DNA of 64,000 bases. Origin: Nitrospirales bacterium (lineage in GTDB: Bacteria > Nitrospirota > Nitrospiria > Nitrospirales > UBA8639). Below are positions 17,873-26,698 of this stretch, in pieces. The stretch is from contig JAHRAQ010000001.1 in NCBI GenBank assembly GCA_020027205.1, forward strand, positions 62,001 through 126,000, read 5' to 3'. Position numbers and translations under genes: made by a program. Position 1 is the first letter of the stretch; each line of letters begins with the position of its first letter. The notes beneath the pieces are model-generated. The model was not told where the DNA came from and searched no databases. It saw only the letters and a program-made list of their open reading frames with translations.

Positions 17873-18571
17873 ATGCCCGCGATGCGCAGCCTCACGGTGT
17901 TACACCGCACCATCGCCGAGTGTACGCGCTGTCCCCGGTTGACCGCGTACCGCCGGGACGTCGCCGCCGCCAAAGTAAAACGCTTTCGGGAGTGGGATTA
18001 CTGGGGGCGGCCCGTGTCCGGATTCGGCGACCCCCGCGCCCGGCTCTACGTCATCGGACTGGCTCCCGCCGCGCACGGCGGCAATCGAACCGGGCGCGTG
18101 TTCACCGGCGACCGCAGCGGCGACTGGCTCTATGAGGCGCTGTTTCGCTTCCGCTTCGCCAATCAGGCCGAATCCGCGTATCGGGGCGACGGACTGCGGT
18201 TGACGGATTGTTACGTGGCCGCGGCCGTCCGTTGCGCGCCGCCGGAGAACAAGCCGACGAAAGAAGAATTTGAAACATGCCGGCCGTATGTGATCGAGGA
18301 ACTCCGTGTGCTGACACGCCTCACCGTGGTGGTGGCTCTGGGGAAAGTCGCCTTCGATGAATATCTGAAAGCCTCCGGCGCAATGGGACACGTCGTCGGC
18401 ACGCCCGCGCCAAAGTTTGGACATGGCGCCGTCTGGTCGATGCCGTGGGGCGTCACGCTGCTCGGCTCCTTCCACCCCAGTCAACGAAACACCTTTACCG
18501 GCACCCTCACCCGTCCCATGTTTCACCGCGTGTTTCGACGCGCTCGTCAACTCCTGGACAACTCCCGCTAA
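17873..18571 (+). CDS. Family 5 uracil-DNA glycosylase (UdgB)
   Basis: 232 residues from ATG 17873 (17882 is also possible). Four cysteines expected for the iron-sulfur cluster are visible (CTRCP near the start, C in AAAVRCAP and FETCRPY). Motif A GLAPAAHGGNRTGRVF lacks the usual Asp/Asn, which is typical of family 5, and motif B is HPSQRNTFTG. The enzyme removes uracil, and often hypoxanthine, from DNA. Read divergently from the MazG-like gene, about 110 bp between starts. Confidence 0.92.
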   Translation: MPAMRSLTVLHRTIAECTRCPRLTAYRRDVAAAKVKRFREWDYWGRPVSGFGDPRARLYVIGLAPAAHGGNRTGRVFTGDRSGDWLYEALFRFRFANQAESAYRGDGLRLTDCYVAAAVRCAPPENKPTKEEFETCRPYVIEELRVLTRLTVVVALGKVAFDEYLKASGAMGHVVGTPAPKFGHGAVWSMPWGVTLLGSFHPSQRNTFTGTLTRPMFHRVFRRARQLLDNSR

Positions 18572-18687
18572 ACACGGTTGACCGTCACGCAGATTTTCGC
18601 GGAACATTCTAACCGGAGACGGCAAGCATTGACAATCGCACCGGGCGAAACGGGACTCTCCGGCCCGGCCCGGCCCGGCCAGGCCAT

Positions 18688-18729
18688 TTGGCCGCGCAAC
18701 GTTGGCCGCGCAACGTTGACCGCGCAACG
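18688..18729. repeat. Three tandem 14-bp repeats
   Basis: TTGGCCGCGCAACG at 18688 and 18702, then TTGACCGCGCAACG at 18716. They follow a short CCCGG-type tract in the gap between the glycosylase and the lipoprotein gene. The 272-bp gap otherwise shows nothing recognisable. Confidence 0.75.
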
Positions 18730-18844
18730 TCACGGCGAGTACGATGTCGTGAACGCGCCGGGCCGGTTCAGGTTCACCGTGCAAGACCACGGCGCCTTGG
18801 CTCATGTCCCTTCTCCGCCTTTCCTGAACAGGAGTTCGCCGGGA

Positions 18845-19198
18845 ATGCCTTCAAGGCGGTCGCGGGCCACATCATGTCGGAGCGGCGGCGTGCTGTGTCT
18901 GCTGCTGCCCGGCCTGTTCGTGCTGGCGTGCGGCGGCTGCGTCGCAACGGCCTCGCGGGATGCGCCCCTGAACCTTGATGACCTGACCGGAAAATCCCGC
19001 GCCTGGTTTGCGGAACATTGGGGCAAACCGCGCGCCAAATCGAAACGGTTGTTCGGGGGCGAGACGTGGGTCTATTTTCGCATTGACGGCGGCCGCCGCG
19101 CCGGGCTGTTTGTCGACCGTGCGCCCTATGAATGTCAAATGCATTTAACTTTTGACCGGGAAGGCGTGCTCGAAGCAGCCGCCCTGTCCGGCTGCTGA
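18845..19198 (+). CDS. Small outer-membrane lipoprotein, BamE/SmpA-like
   Basis: 117 residues from ATG 18845; the open frame continues upstream to 18578 but that part is not protein-like. A positively charged start and hydrophobic stretch lead to a lipobox (FVLAC), so the mature protein would be lipidated. The mature part (LDDLTGKSRAWFAEHWGKP, then ETWVYFRIDGG) resembles the SmpA/OmlA (BamE) fold, which packs on the outer-membrane assembly machinery. The similarity is weak; a generic lipoprotein is the safe call. Confidence 0.6.
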   Translation: MPSRRSRATSCRSGGVLCLLLPGLFVLACGGCVATASRDAPLNLDDLTGKSRAWFAEHWGKPRAKSKRLFGGETWVYFRIDGGRRAGLFVDRAPYECQMHLTFDREGVLEAAALSGC

Positions 19199-19223
19199 AC
19201 GGCGGCCCGTCCCACGCTCGATC

Positions 19224-19982
19224 ATGCCGGCTTCCCAACACGACCTTCGAATCTCTCCCACGTCCGCCGCGCTCATGGAGGCGGCCGCCGAGCACGTCGT
19301 TCACCTTGCATGTGAAGCCATCAACGCGCGCCGCACGTTCACCGTCGCCCTGGCCGGGGGCGCCACCCCGAAACGTCTCTACGAGTTGCTGGCCACGCCC
19401 CCCTTCCGCGCGCGACCGGACTGGACAAAAGTCCATGTGTTCTGGGGCGATGAGCGCCACGTTCCGCCGGAGCATCGGGACAGCAATTATCGCATGGCCC
19501 ATGAGGCCCTTTTGCGACACCTGCCCGTCCCGCCGAATCACATTCATCGCGTGCCGGGCGAACTGCCGGATGCCCGCGTGGCCGCCGAGAGATATGAAGA
19601 CGAAATTCGCCGGCACTTCGCGGTTGCCGCGCCGGACGTGCCCAGTTTTGACTGCATGTTGTTGGGCATGGGGCCGGACGGGCATACCGCGTCGCTGTTT
19701 CCGGGCACGCCGGCGGCGCGCGAATCACACCACCTTGTGACCGCCCCCTGGGTGGACACGTTGCAGACGCACCGCATCACCTGCACCCCCGTGCTGATCA
19801 ATCACGCCCGGCACGTGACGTTTCTCATCCAGGGCGCGCAGAAAGCGTCCATGCTCCGCACCGTGCTCGAAGGGCCGTTTCAACCCGACGCCCGCCCCGC
19901 CCAGGGCATTCGCCCGCAATCAGGGAGCCTGACCTGGTTTGTCGATCAGGACGCCGCCGGGGCGTTGACCTGCCAGCCATGA
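19224..19982 (+). CDS. pgl: 6-phosphogluconolactonase
   Basis: 252 residues from ATG 19224. DevB/Pgl family motifs: TVALAGGATPKRLYELL, VFWGDERHVPPEHRDSNY, CMLLGMGPDGHTASLFPG and HVTFLIQGAQKA. The enzyme hydrolyses 6-phosphogluconolactone in the oxidative pentose phosphate pathway. No zwf or gnd gene lies nearby. It follows the lipoprotein gene by 25 bp and might be co-transcribed. Confidence 0.94.
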   Translation: MPASQHDLRISPTSAALMEAAAEHVVHLACEAINARRTFTVALAGGATPKRLYELLATPPFRARPDWTKVHVFWGDERHVPPEHRDSNYRMAHEALLRHLPVPPNHIHRVPGELPDARVAAERYEDEIRRHFAVAAPDVPSFDCMLLGMGPDGHTASLFPGTPAARESHHLVTAPWVDTLQTHRITCTPVLINHARHVTFLIQGAQKASMLRTVLEGPFQPDARPAQGIRPQSGSLTWFVDQDAAGALTCQP

Positions 19983-20124
19983 GCCGACGCCACGTTTGCC
20001 GGGTGCCCCTGTTCGCCGGGTGCTCCCACAGGTTGCTATCGTTCCCGTCGTCTCTGTATACTCGGCGGATGTATTCGGACGCGCCCCGTAACGTTTCGAT
20101 CATCCCTTTCACCGAGAGGCCCCG

Positions 20125-21324
20125 ATGGAATCCAATGTCATTACCCGTTCCGTGAACGAACGATACGCCCGCGCCGTGACCACGGGCGAGGAAATGTGCT
20201 GCCCGACCGGGTACAATCATGACGAACTCCGCGCCTTTATTCCCGAACCGGTGCTCAAAGTCTCCTATGGGTGCGGCACGCCCGTCGGCCTCACCACCGT
20301 GCAGCCCGGAGAAACCGTGCTCGACATCGGCTCCGGCGGCGGCATCGACTGCTTCGAAGCCTCCCGCCGCGTGGGCGCGAACGGCCGGGTCATCGGGCTG
20401 GATATGACCGATGAGATGCTGGCTCTCGCGCGCACCCATGCGCCGGCGGTGGCCGGCAACCTGGGCTATGCGCGGTCCAATGTCGAATTCCGCAAAGGGC
20501 AGGCGGAGGCCATGCCGGTCGATGACGACAGCGTCGACCTGATTGTGTCCAATTGCGTCATCAATCTCTCACCGGACAAAGAACAGGTCTTCCGCGAAAT
20601 GTTCCGGGTGTTGCGGCCCGGAGGCCGGTTTTCCATTTCGGACATTGTGGCGGATCGCGCCCTGCCGCAATATCTCATTCACGACAGGGAGAAATGGGGC
20701 GATTGCCTTTCCGGATCTCTTCCCCTCCATGAATACTGGCACGGGTTGCGCACGGCGGGCCTGCTCGACATTCATCAGGTCAACGTGATGCCGTGGCGCG
20801 TGATCGACGGCTATCATTTCCTGTCGGTGACGCTGACCGGCTACAAGATGACGTGGACGCCGCCGGCGACGTTTGCGTTTGCCACTCTCACCGGCCCCTT
20901 CAGCAGCGTGACGGACGAACTCGGCCGCACCTGGCAACGGGGGGTGCCGCAACCGCTCGAGCCACGGACCTCGGCCCTCTTGCAGATGCCCCGCTACGCG
21001 GAACTGTTTCACTTGGCCGACACGCCCGTGACGTTCACCCGCGACGACCCGCGCTGGCGCGAAGTGCTGCCCGAAGACACGGCCTGCGCGTGGCACGGCG
21101 ACTTCGCCCTGCTCACCGGCCCGTTGCTGGACGTGCGTGACGACGACGGGCATCTTTTTTCGTGCAACGCGCCGACGGAAATCTGCTCCAAAACCCGGAA
21201 GGTGCTTGAGCATCCTCTCTACGCGCCGTATTTCGGAATGATTAACCGTGCCGGCGCCGGCGCCGGACAACCCGCCGGCGCCGCCGAGTCGGACGCCTGC
21301 CGGTCGTCGAGCGAATGTTGTTAG
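20125..21324 (+). CDS. arsM: Arsenite methyltransferase, arsenosugar-cluster type
   Basis: 399 residues. The SAM domain has VLDIGSGGGIDCF. The cysteines that bind As(III) in ArsM appear conserved: C50 (SYGCGTP), C144 (VSNCVINLSPDK) and C194 (GDCLSGSLP). A C-terminal extension of about 120 residues ends with a cysteine-rich tail (DACRSSSECC). By family it methylates arsenite stepwise with SAM. The next gene encodes ArsS, so the product is probably dimethylarsenite destined for arsenosugar. The intervening gap is 51-81 bp depending on the ArsS start. Confidence 0.88.
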   Translation: MESNVITRSVNERYARAVTTGEEMCCPTGYNHDELRAFIPEPVLKVSYGCGTPVGLTTVQPGETVLDIGSGGGIDCFEASRRVGANGRVIGLDMTDEMLALARTHAPAVAGNLGYARSNVEFRKGQAEAMPVDDDSVDLIVSNCVINLSPDKEQVFREMFRVLRPGGRFSISDIVADRALPQYLIHDREKWGDCLSGSLPLHEYWHGLRTAGLLDIHQVNVMPWRVIDGYHFLSVTLTGYKMTWTPPATFAFATLTGPFSSVTDELGRTWQRGVPQPLEPRTSALLQMPRYAELFHLADTPVTFTRDDPRWREVLPEDTACAWHGDFALLTGPLLDVRDDDGHLFSCNAPTEICSKTRKVLEHPLYAPYFGMINRAGAGAGQPAGAAESDACRSSSECC

Positions 21325-21405
21325 ACGACGCCCCCGGCGGAGCGGCCCGCGCGCGACTGGCGCGCCGGTGTCGCGGTGGGCGCCCGTGAACGGACAACGA
21401 CTGCC

Positions 21406-22383
21406 ATGACACCCATCCCCATGCTCAACGGCTCCGCGCCGCCCGCCGCGACGGGCCACGGGTTCCCCCCCATGCGCGCCAGGCACATTCACACGTTGCA
21501 GGTGAATCTTGGCAAACTCTGCAATCAAACCTGTCACCATTGTCACGTAGACGCGGGGCCGTCACGCACGGAAATTATGACGCGCGAGACAATGGACGTC
21601 GTCCTCGATATTCTGCGACGTCATCCCGACATGACCACCGTGGACATGACCGGCGGCGCGCCGGAAATGAACCCCCATTTCGAATATTTTGTCTCGGCCT
21701 GTCGCGCCCTCGGCAGAACGGTCATTGACCGGTGCAACCTGACAGTCTTGTTTGTCAAAGGCAAAACGCATCTCCCCGAATTTCTGGCCGCGCACCGGGT
21801 GGACATCGTCGCCTCCCTGCCCTGCTATCTGGAAGAAAACGTGGATCAGCAGCGGGGCAAGGGCGTCTTCACCCGCAGTCTCGCCGCGCTCCGGCAACTG
21901 AATGCGCTGGGATACGGCGCGGAAGACGGGGACCTGATGTTGAATCTTGTCTACAACCCCGTGGGCGCACACCTGCCGCCGGACCAACGCGAACTGGAGG
22001 CCGCCTACAAGGACGAGTTGCTCTCGCGGTTCGGCATCCGGTTCAACCGCCTGTACAGCATCACCAACATGCCCATCAACCGTTTTCTGGACGACCTGCG
22101 CGCGCAGGGCAGGCATGAAGAGTATCTGAACCTGCTCATCACGAGTTTCAACCCGGCGTTGGTGGAACACGTCATGTGCCGCACCCTGTTGAGCGTGGGG
22201 TGGGACGGACGGCTGTACGATTGCGACTTTAACCAGATGCTCGATTTGCCCGTGGAACACGGTCTTCCGCAGACCATCGCGGAGTTTGATAATGCCCTGT
22301 CCGCGCGTCCCATCGTCGTCGGCCGGCATTGTTACGGATGCACGGCGGGGGCGGGGTCATCCTGCGGCGGGTCGCTCTCCTGA
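21406..22383 (+). CDS. arsS: Arsenosugar biosynthesis radical SAM protein ArsS
   Basis: 325 residues from ATG 21406; GTG 21376 would add ten residues. The radical SAM cluster motif CNQTCHHC is near residue 36, followed by DMTGGAPEMNPHF. The C-terminal DUF3641 part contains further cysteines (MCRTLLSVGWDGRLYDCDF and CYGCTAGAGSSCGG), likely for auxiliary clusters. ArsS adds a 5'-deoxyadenosyl group to dimethylarsenite. Pairing with arsM is the known arrangement for arsenosugar synthesis. Confidence 0.92.
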   Translation: MTPIPMLNGSAPPAATGHGFPPMRARHIHTLQVNLGKLCNQTCHHCHVDAGPSRTEIMTRETMDVVLDILRRHPDMTTVDMTGGAPEMNPHFEYFVSACRALGRTVIDRCNLTVLFVKGKTHLPEFLAAHRVDIVASLPCYLEENVDQQRGKGVFTRSLAALRQLNALGYGAEDGDLMLNLVYNPVGAHLPPDQRELEAAYKDELLSRFGIRFNRLYSITNMPINRFLDDLRAQGRHEEYLNLLITSFNPALVEHVMCRTLLSVGWDGRLYDCDFNQMLDLPVEHGLPQTIAEFDNALSARPIVVGRHCYGCTAGAGSSCGGSLS

Positions 22384-22426
22384 CACGCCCCCGTTCGGGG
22401 GCATCGACGGCACGGAGCCGGCGGCG

Positions 22427-22684
22427 TCACCCCCGTTCGGCCATGTAGCGTTTAAATTTTCCGGCACAATCGTGGCCGCAAAAGTGGTACGGCTGCCCGC
22501 CGATGTGTTCCACCACCGCGGATCCGGCGGCGATATACAGTTTGCAGACAGGGTCCTGCACCATCATATCTTTCGAGAGCGGGGCATGGCCGGCGGATTT
22601 CCCGCTTCGAAAATCACGAAACGATTTCCGAATCATCAAAAACAACACGATCAAAAGAATCAGGATGATGATAATGCGCCACAT
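22427..22684 (-). CDS. Small membrane-anchored YHS-like metal-site protein
   Basis: 85 residues. A single N-terminal transmembrane helix (IIIILILLIVLFLMI) is followed by a short linker and a cysteine motif: DPVCKLYI, then QPYHFCGHDCAGKF, similar to YHS domains and PP0621-type proteins. The Cys and His arrangement suggests metal binding. Convergent with arsS, 43 bp between stops. The role is unknown. Confidence 0.75.
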   Translation of the reverse strand: MWRIIIILILLIVLFLMIRKSFRDFRSGKSAGHAPLSKDMMVQDPVCKLYIAAGSAVVEHIGGQPYHFCGHDCAGKFKRYMAERG

Positions 22685-22912
22685 GGTTCGAACCGCCCGG
22701 AGTGGATGCCCGCATGGGGTGAAGGAACACCAGTATATCGGGTTTTTCGCCGCCGGCCAATATCACGGCGACGCCCCCGCCGGCGTCCCTTTCCCTGGCC
22801 GTGGCCGGACGGCGGCGCGGAAGGCCCGCCGACGGGGCCACGGGGCCGAAAGCACGAGCATGACCGGACAGGCTGATCAACGCAACGCGGCGGACGACGC
22901 GAGGCAGGGCCG

Positions 22913-23188
22913 ATGGTGACCATCACCCTCATGGGAGACCTGGAAACCATCGATGGGGAACGGAGTCTGGCCTGCGAACCGGACGTCCCCCTCTCGGTGA
23001 AACAACTGATCAAACAGCAGGGACGCACCCTGCGACAGGTGACCAGACTGTTGCGGGAAAACAAGGTGATGGTGACGGTCAATCAGCGCGTGGCCAGCGA
23101 AGACACGCAGGTTCACGATGGCGACGAGGTCAGCCTTGTGGCTCACGACGGGATGGGCACCAAAGGGCTGGGGCCTTCGTTTTACTAA
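22913..23188 (+). CDS. ThiS/MoaD-like beta-grasp protein
   Basis: 91 residues. The pattern of beta-strands and the segment LLRENKVMVTVNQRVASED, then DGDEVSLVAHD resembles ubiquitin-like sulfur carriers ThiS/MoaD. However, the protein continues to GMGTKGLGPSFY and does not end in the Gly-Gly needed for thiocarboxylate formation. It could be processed, or be a beta-grasp protein with another job. No thiamin or molybdopterin gene is adjacent. Confidence 0.65.
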   Translation: MVTITLMGDLETIDGERSLACEPDVPLSVKQLIKQQGRTLRQVTRLLRENKVMVTVNQRVASEDTQVHDGDEVSLVAHDGMGTKGLGPSFY

Positions 23189-23218
23189 AGGAAAGGGCGA
23201 AGGGCACGAAGGGCAATT

Positions 23219-23251
23219 AAAAAAGGGCGATTCCTGACGGAACTTCGCCCT
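23219..23251 (-). terminator. Rho-independent terminator on the minus strand
   Basis: Read on the minus strand, AGGGCGA plus TTCC pairs with GGAA plus TCGCCCT around a four-base loop with a two-base bulge, and is followed by six T. This would end the HU transcript or a separate RNA from 23251-23555. Confidence 0.75.
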
Positions 23252-23555
23252 CTCTCACCGGCGTTTCGCCCGCCCCGGCACCATTGCCACCCTGTAAAGG
23301 AAAACGGCCTTCCCGTCTCACATGGTCACGCCCGTGAACGGGCGCCCCGGTTCCCCGCCACCTGCGGGACAGGCCAAAGACACGCTGGCGGGGGCCACGT
23401 TCTGCTTCACCCCGAACCCGACACATCCCCTGACGGAGAGAGACAGGGCGAGAGAGGCCCCGTCTCCACATCGGCGCCACGACGATTCCCTGGCGGACGC
23501 TCCATCAAACCCTGAAACCCTGGAGCGCCCGGGGAATCCCATCCGCCGAAAATGC
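23252..23555 (-). other. Gene-free structured stretch downstream of HU
   Basis: No convincing gene. Several strong hairpins occur: CGCCCGTgaACGGGCG (23329-23344), and a ten-base stem with one mismatch (arms at 23496-23505 and 23522-23531). With the terminator at its minus-strand end it could be a long 3' untranslated region of the HU gene or a small RNA. It did not match the tmRNA, RNase P or SRP consensus by eye. Confidence 0.4.
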
Positions 23556-23843
23556 CTACTTTTTGCCTAAAATGGAATCTTTCGCGGCTTTGGCCACGCG
23601 GAATTTCACCACTCTTTTGGCCGGAATCTTGATCTGTGCGCCGGTTTGCGGGTTTCTGCCAAGGCGGGCTTTCCGGTTCGACAGGACCAGTTTGCCAAGC
23701 CCGGGCACGGTAAAGGAGTTCTTGGCTTCCCGGTAGGCCAGGGAGGCCAGATCTTCGAGAATTTCATTGATGGTTTTCTTGGCAACACCAGACTTCGTCG
23801 CCAAATGATCAACAATTTTGGATTTGGTCATCGACTTAGCCAT
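23556..23843 (-). CDS. hup: HU-family DNA-binding protein
   Basis: 95 residues from the second of two adjacent ATG codons, placed five bases after an ideal AGGAGG. The HU/IHF fold is complete: helix region KSKIVDHLATKSGVAKKTIN, the VPGLGKL turn, the arm RKARLGRNPQTGAQIKI and the C-terminal helix. It bends and compacts DNA as a dimer. A near-consensus promoter lies 70 bp upstream. Confidence 0.96.
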   Translation of the reverse strand: MAKSMTKSKIVDHLATKSGVAKKTINEILEDLASLAYREAKNSFTVPGLGKLVLSNRKARLGRNPQTGAQIKIPAKRVVKFRVAKAAKDSILGKK

Positions 23844-23913
23844 CATGGCCTCCTTTTCAGGATAAAAGGTGCGGGATACATACGTGAGTTTATCTCAAAA
23901 CAAACGGTGCGCG

Positions 23914-23942
23914 AATATACTGAAAAGACCATACATTGTCAA
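23914..23942 (-). promoter_or_regulatory. Sigma-70 promoter of the HU gene
   Basis: On the minus strand, TTGACA (23937-23942) is followed by exactly 17 bases and TATATT (23914-23919). This is a near-perfect housekeeping promoter, consistent with strong HU expression. Confidence 0.85.
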
Positions 23943-23950
23943 TCACTCTT

Positions 23951-24262
23951 TCCCCCGCAACGTCTCTTTTTTGCGGGAAGCCTTTGCCAAAGGCAAAGGC
24001 TCCGGAGGTGACAGAAAGAGGGAGAGTGGCGCGGAAACGACGGCATTTCTTCCCCTCCGTCCCCCGATTACAAACGCCTGCCCCCGACGTTCAATGGCAG
24101 GAGAACCGTCCGCACGCGGAATCCATCCGTAAGATGCCAATGGCGGGACAAGGAAAAAGAAGGACTGGACCTTCGGAGCATTTGCCTTTGGCAAATGCTT
24201 CCCGATTAAAAATAGCCTGCCCCCGACATTTTTAATCGGGGGTCGGGAATGACGGAGGGAGG
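23951..24262. repeat. Mosaic palindromic repeats, copy 2 and variant
   Basis: 23951-24010 carries a variant with CCCGCA...TTGCGGG and CCTTTGCCaaaGGCAAAGG. 24163-24256 carries CCTTCGGAGCATTTGCC and its palindromic partner GGCAAATGC, then CTTCCCGATTA...TCGGGAATGACGG. The 527-bp gap between hup and the next gene holds these repeats and no gene. Confidence 0.75.
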
Positions 24263-24370
24263 GAATGACGGAGAGGGAGTATACAAGACGCTTTTGCCAA
24301 CGCCTTGAAGCGCGCAAGCGCGTCACGGTAAAGTGGGGCGCGTCGCATCGTCCGGGAAAAAAGACAGACC

Positions 24371-24958
24371 ATGGGCAAAGAATTATCCGTCGTCTCACTC
24401 ACGCAGTCCGATGAAGCGGGAAACGAGTTTCTCTATTCGCGGGTGTTTTGCCAGCGAAAAGATCCCCCGCCCCTTCGCCTGCTGTTGGATTTTTTAAAAT
24501 CGAAAAGCCAGGCGCCCCTGATCCCGCCCATGGCGCCCGAAACACTGGACGCCTATTTCTGGGTCCAGGTGGCCCTGGGCTACCATCGGGAGAAAAAGCC
24601 CGTACAGGTATTTTGCATTCGCAACGCCGGCGCCTATCAGGACGTCTTCACGCAGGAGCAGACGGGGTTCTCCGGGCAACTGGACGCCTTCGGCGACGTG
24701 GAGGCCGAACTGGCGAAGGAGTTTGTGGTGCGGGCCAACTTTCTTGTGGCGACCCGCATCCTCAAAAATGACATCTCCGAGGAAGGCTACGATTTTAACG
24801 GCTGGATTCTGGAGTTTTTTCAGGAGCACTGCACGGGCATCGTGCAGATCGACGGACAGGGATTTTTCTCGCCCAAAGGGGAACTCGTCGTGGACATGCG
24901 GGATGACACCACGCCGCACGACCTCTCCCGGCCGAACACGCCGCCCCCGGCGACCTGA
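24371..24958 (+). CDS. Hypothetical protein, 195 residues
   Basis: Not recognised. The protein has mixed alpha/beta character, with no signal peptide, membrane helix or known motif; its C-terminal ten residues are Pro-rich. Codon use is like the chromosomal background. An ATG is preceded by a purine-rich stretch. It stands alone between repeats and the convergent amidohydrolase gene. Confidence 0.65.
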   Translation: MGKELSVVSLTQSDEAGNEFLYSRVFCQRKDPPPLRLLLDFLKSKSQAPLIPPMAPETLDAYFWVQVALGYHREKKPVQVFCIRNAGAYQDVFTQEQTGFSGQLDAFGDVEAELAKEFVVRANFLVATRILKNDISEEGYDFNGWILEFFQEHCTGIVQIDGQGFFSPKGELVVDMRDDTTPHDLSRPNTPPPAT

Positions 24959-25055
24959 CCCCGCGCCGACAGCGACAGACCCACGGTTTCGAATCCGGGC
25001 CGTGGCCGGCGCGACGCCGCCGGATTGAGCCTCGTCGCCCGCGTCCACTCGCGCC

Positions 25056-26405
25056 TCACACCGGGCGCGCCCCCCGCGTTCCGCCATCCTCCACCTCGTC
25101 GGGATGCGGCGTCGGGAACAGCCCTTGCACTCCGGAACGAAAGGTACGCTGGGGCAGGTCGCGCAGCACGCCGCGATACCCCACCCCGTCTTTCACCACT
25201 TCCGCCAGCGCTCCTTGATCCAACAGGTCCGGGTGCGCGATGACGTCGCGCCGGCTCAACAACAGGTCGGCCCGACGGCCCGGGCACAGCACGCCGGCAT
25301 CGTGTTGCCCAATACGCTCGGCGGCCAGCCCCGTCCCGCTGTGCCACGCCGACAACGGGTCCAGACCATCCCGCATCAGCGACACCATCTCCATATAATT
25401 TCGGCCGTGCATCCGGGGAAGGATCGGATCCGTTCCGGCAATCATGCGCAGACCGCTCGCCCAGGCCACGCGCACCGCCTCGGCATGGGCCTGCGCCACG
25501 CGCCGGACTTTCTCGGCGACAAAATCGGACAAGCCTTCCGCCTGGGACAACTCATGCGTAATCCACGACGTGGGCGTCACCGTGCAGTTTTTGTCGTAGG
25601 CTTTTTCGGCCAGTTTCTCATCCAGAAACGAAATATGCTGAATATCCCGCACCCCGCACTCGATGGCCAATTCGATGCCCTGCCGGCTGTGGGCATGCGC
25701 CGCAACCGGCATCCCGCGCCCCGCCGCCTCATCGCAAATCGCTTCGATTTCCGCCCGCGTGAACTCCCGATTCTCGAGTTTGTCCGAGGGAGACACGACG
25801 CCGGGACTCGTGCAGATTTTCACCAGGTCGCCGCCGCATGCGGCAATTTCACGAACACGTTTTCGACAGTTCCACGGCCCGTCCACAATGCTCGACGGCC
25901 GGCCCGGCCCCGGCGGCCACAACCGTGAGACCGTCTCATGGCACCGGTCTGTGCCCCGAAAATCCGCGTGCCCCCCGGTCGTGGACAACATGCAGATGGC
26001 GATCTTCAACCGAGGCCCGATGAGCAGCCCGTCATCCACCAGTTGTTTCACCGTCCGCGTGGCGCCTCCCACGTCACGAATGGTCGTCACGCCGCCATGT
26101 ACCAGCGTGGCGTATAAAATCCGCTCGGTGTAGAGCAGGCCGGCCGGCCCGTTCATGACGGCAAAGTCCTCATCACGCACACCCAGCACGGTGACGTGAC
26201 TATGACAGTCAATCAGCCCCGGCGTCACAATGAACGAGGAGCAATCCACCCGGCGCACCTCCGGGCCGTGCGCGGGACGCGCCTCATGCGGTTTCACCGC
26301 CGCAATGGCGGCCCCGTCAATCCACACGTCCACCCCTTCATGCACCGCCGCCGGAGTGTTCGACGTCCCGTCGTACAATTTCCTGATATTGGAGAGCACA
26401 ATCAT
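25056..26405 (-). CDS. Amidohydrolase, imidazolonepropionase-like
   Basis: 449 residues from ATG 26405 (MIVLSNIRKLYDG); ATG 26429 is also possible. Metal ligands of the amidohydrolase barrel: DCHSHV, the lysine region GGDLVKICTSPG, AAHAHSRQGIE, IQHISFLDE and the final Asp in AGTDPILP. This is the imidazolonepropionase/Xaa-Pro dipeptidase-like subfamily. The substrate cannot be told. Divergent from the methylase gene at 26699, across a 293-bp AT-rich gap that shows no other gene. Confidence 0.88.
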   Translation of the reverse strand: MIVLSNIRKLYDGTSNTPAAVHEGVDVWIDGAAIAAVKPHEARPAHGPEVRRVDCSSFIVTPGLIDCHSHVTVLGVRDEDFAVMNGPAGLLYTERILYATLVHGGVTTIRDVGGATRTVKQLVDDGLLIGPRLKIAICMLSTTGGHADFRGTDRCHETVSRLWPPGPGRPSSIVDGPWNCRKRVREIAACGGDLVKICTSPGVVSPSDKLENREFTRAEIEAICDEAAGRGMPVAAHAHSRQGIELAIECGVRDIQHISFLDEKLAEKAYDKNCTVTPTSWITHELSQAEGLSDFVAEKVRRVAQAHAEAVRVAWASGLRMIAGTDPILPRMHGRNYMEMVSLMRDGLDPLSAWHSGTGLAAERIGQHDAGVLCPGRRADLLLSRRDVIAHPDLLDQGALAEVVKDGVGYRGVLRDLPQRTFRSGVQGLFPTPHPDEVEDGGTRGARPV

Positions 26406-26698
26406 CGTGCGACCTGTCCCGGCTCTCATCCTCCCGCCATCGCGCGTATTCTGTACCGCATCCCGAACTTTCGCAAGCCGTAACCATATCCGGCTTCCGG
26501 CTTGCAAAGGTTCATCCGAAAACACCGTTTTGCCCGCACAAAGAGAGCAACCAATAAGTTTTTGTTGATTTGGAAAATAAAAAATCGTCTAATAGCCATA
26601 ATGTCCCCCTCGACACATAAGAAGTCACTCAGCAATTAAACCATAACATGCAGGTTGACCAAAATTGAAAAAGGCGATGGGTCAAGAGGGAAAACGGC

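Noticed and set aside
23281..23420. Resemblance to a cobalamin riboswitch on the minus strand (GGTGAA ... CCCGCCAGCGTGT)
   Set aside because: The conserved GGGAA element and B12 box are not in the right places, and no cobalamin gene follows.
26426..26635. 69-codon minus-strand frame upstream of the methylase, considered as an R-M controller protein
   Set aside because: No helix-turn-helix pattern; amphipathic Arg/Phe-rich frame in an AT-rich promoter gap.
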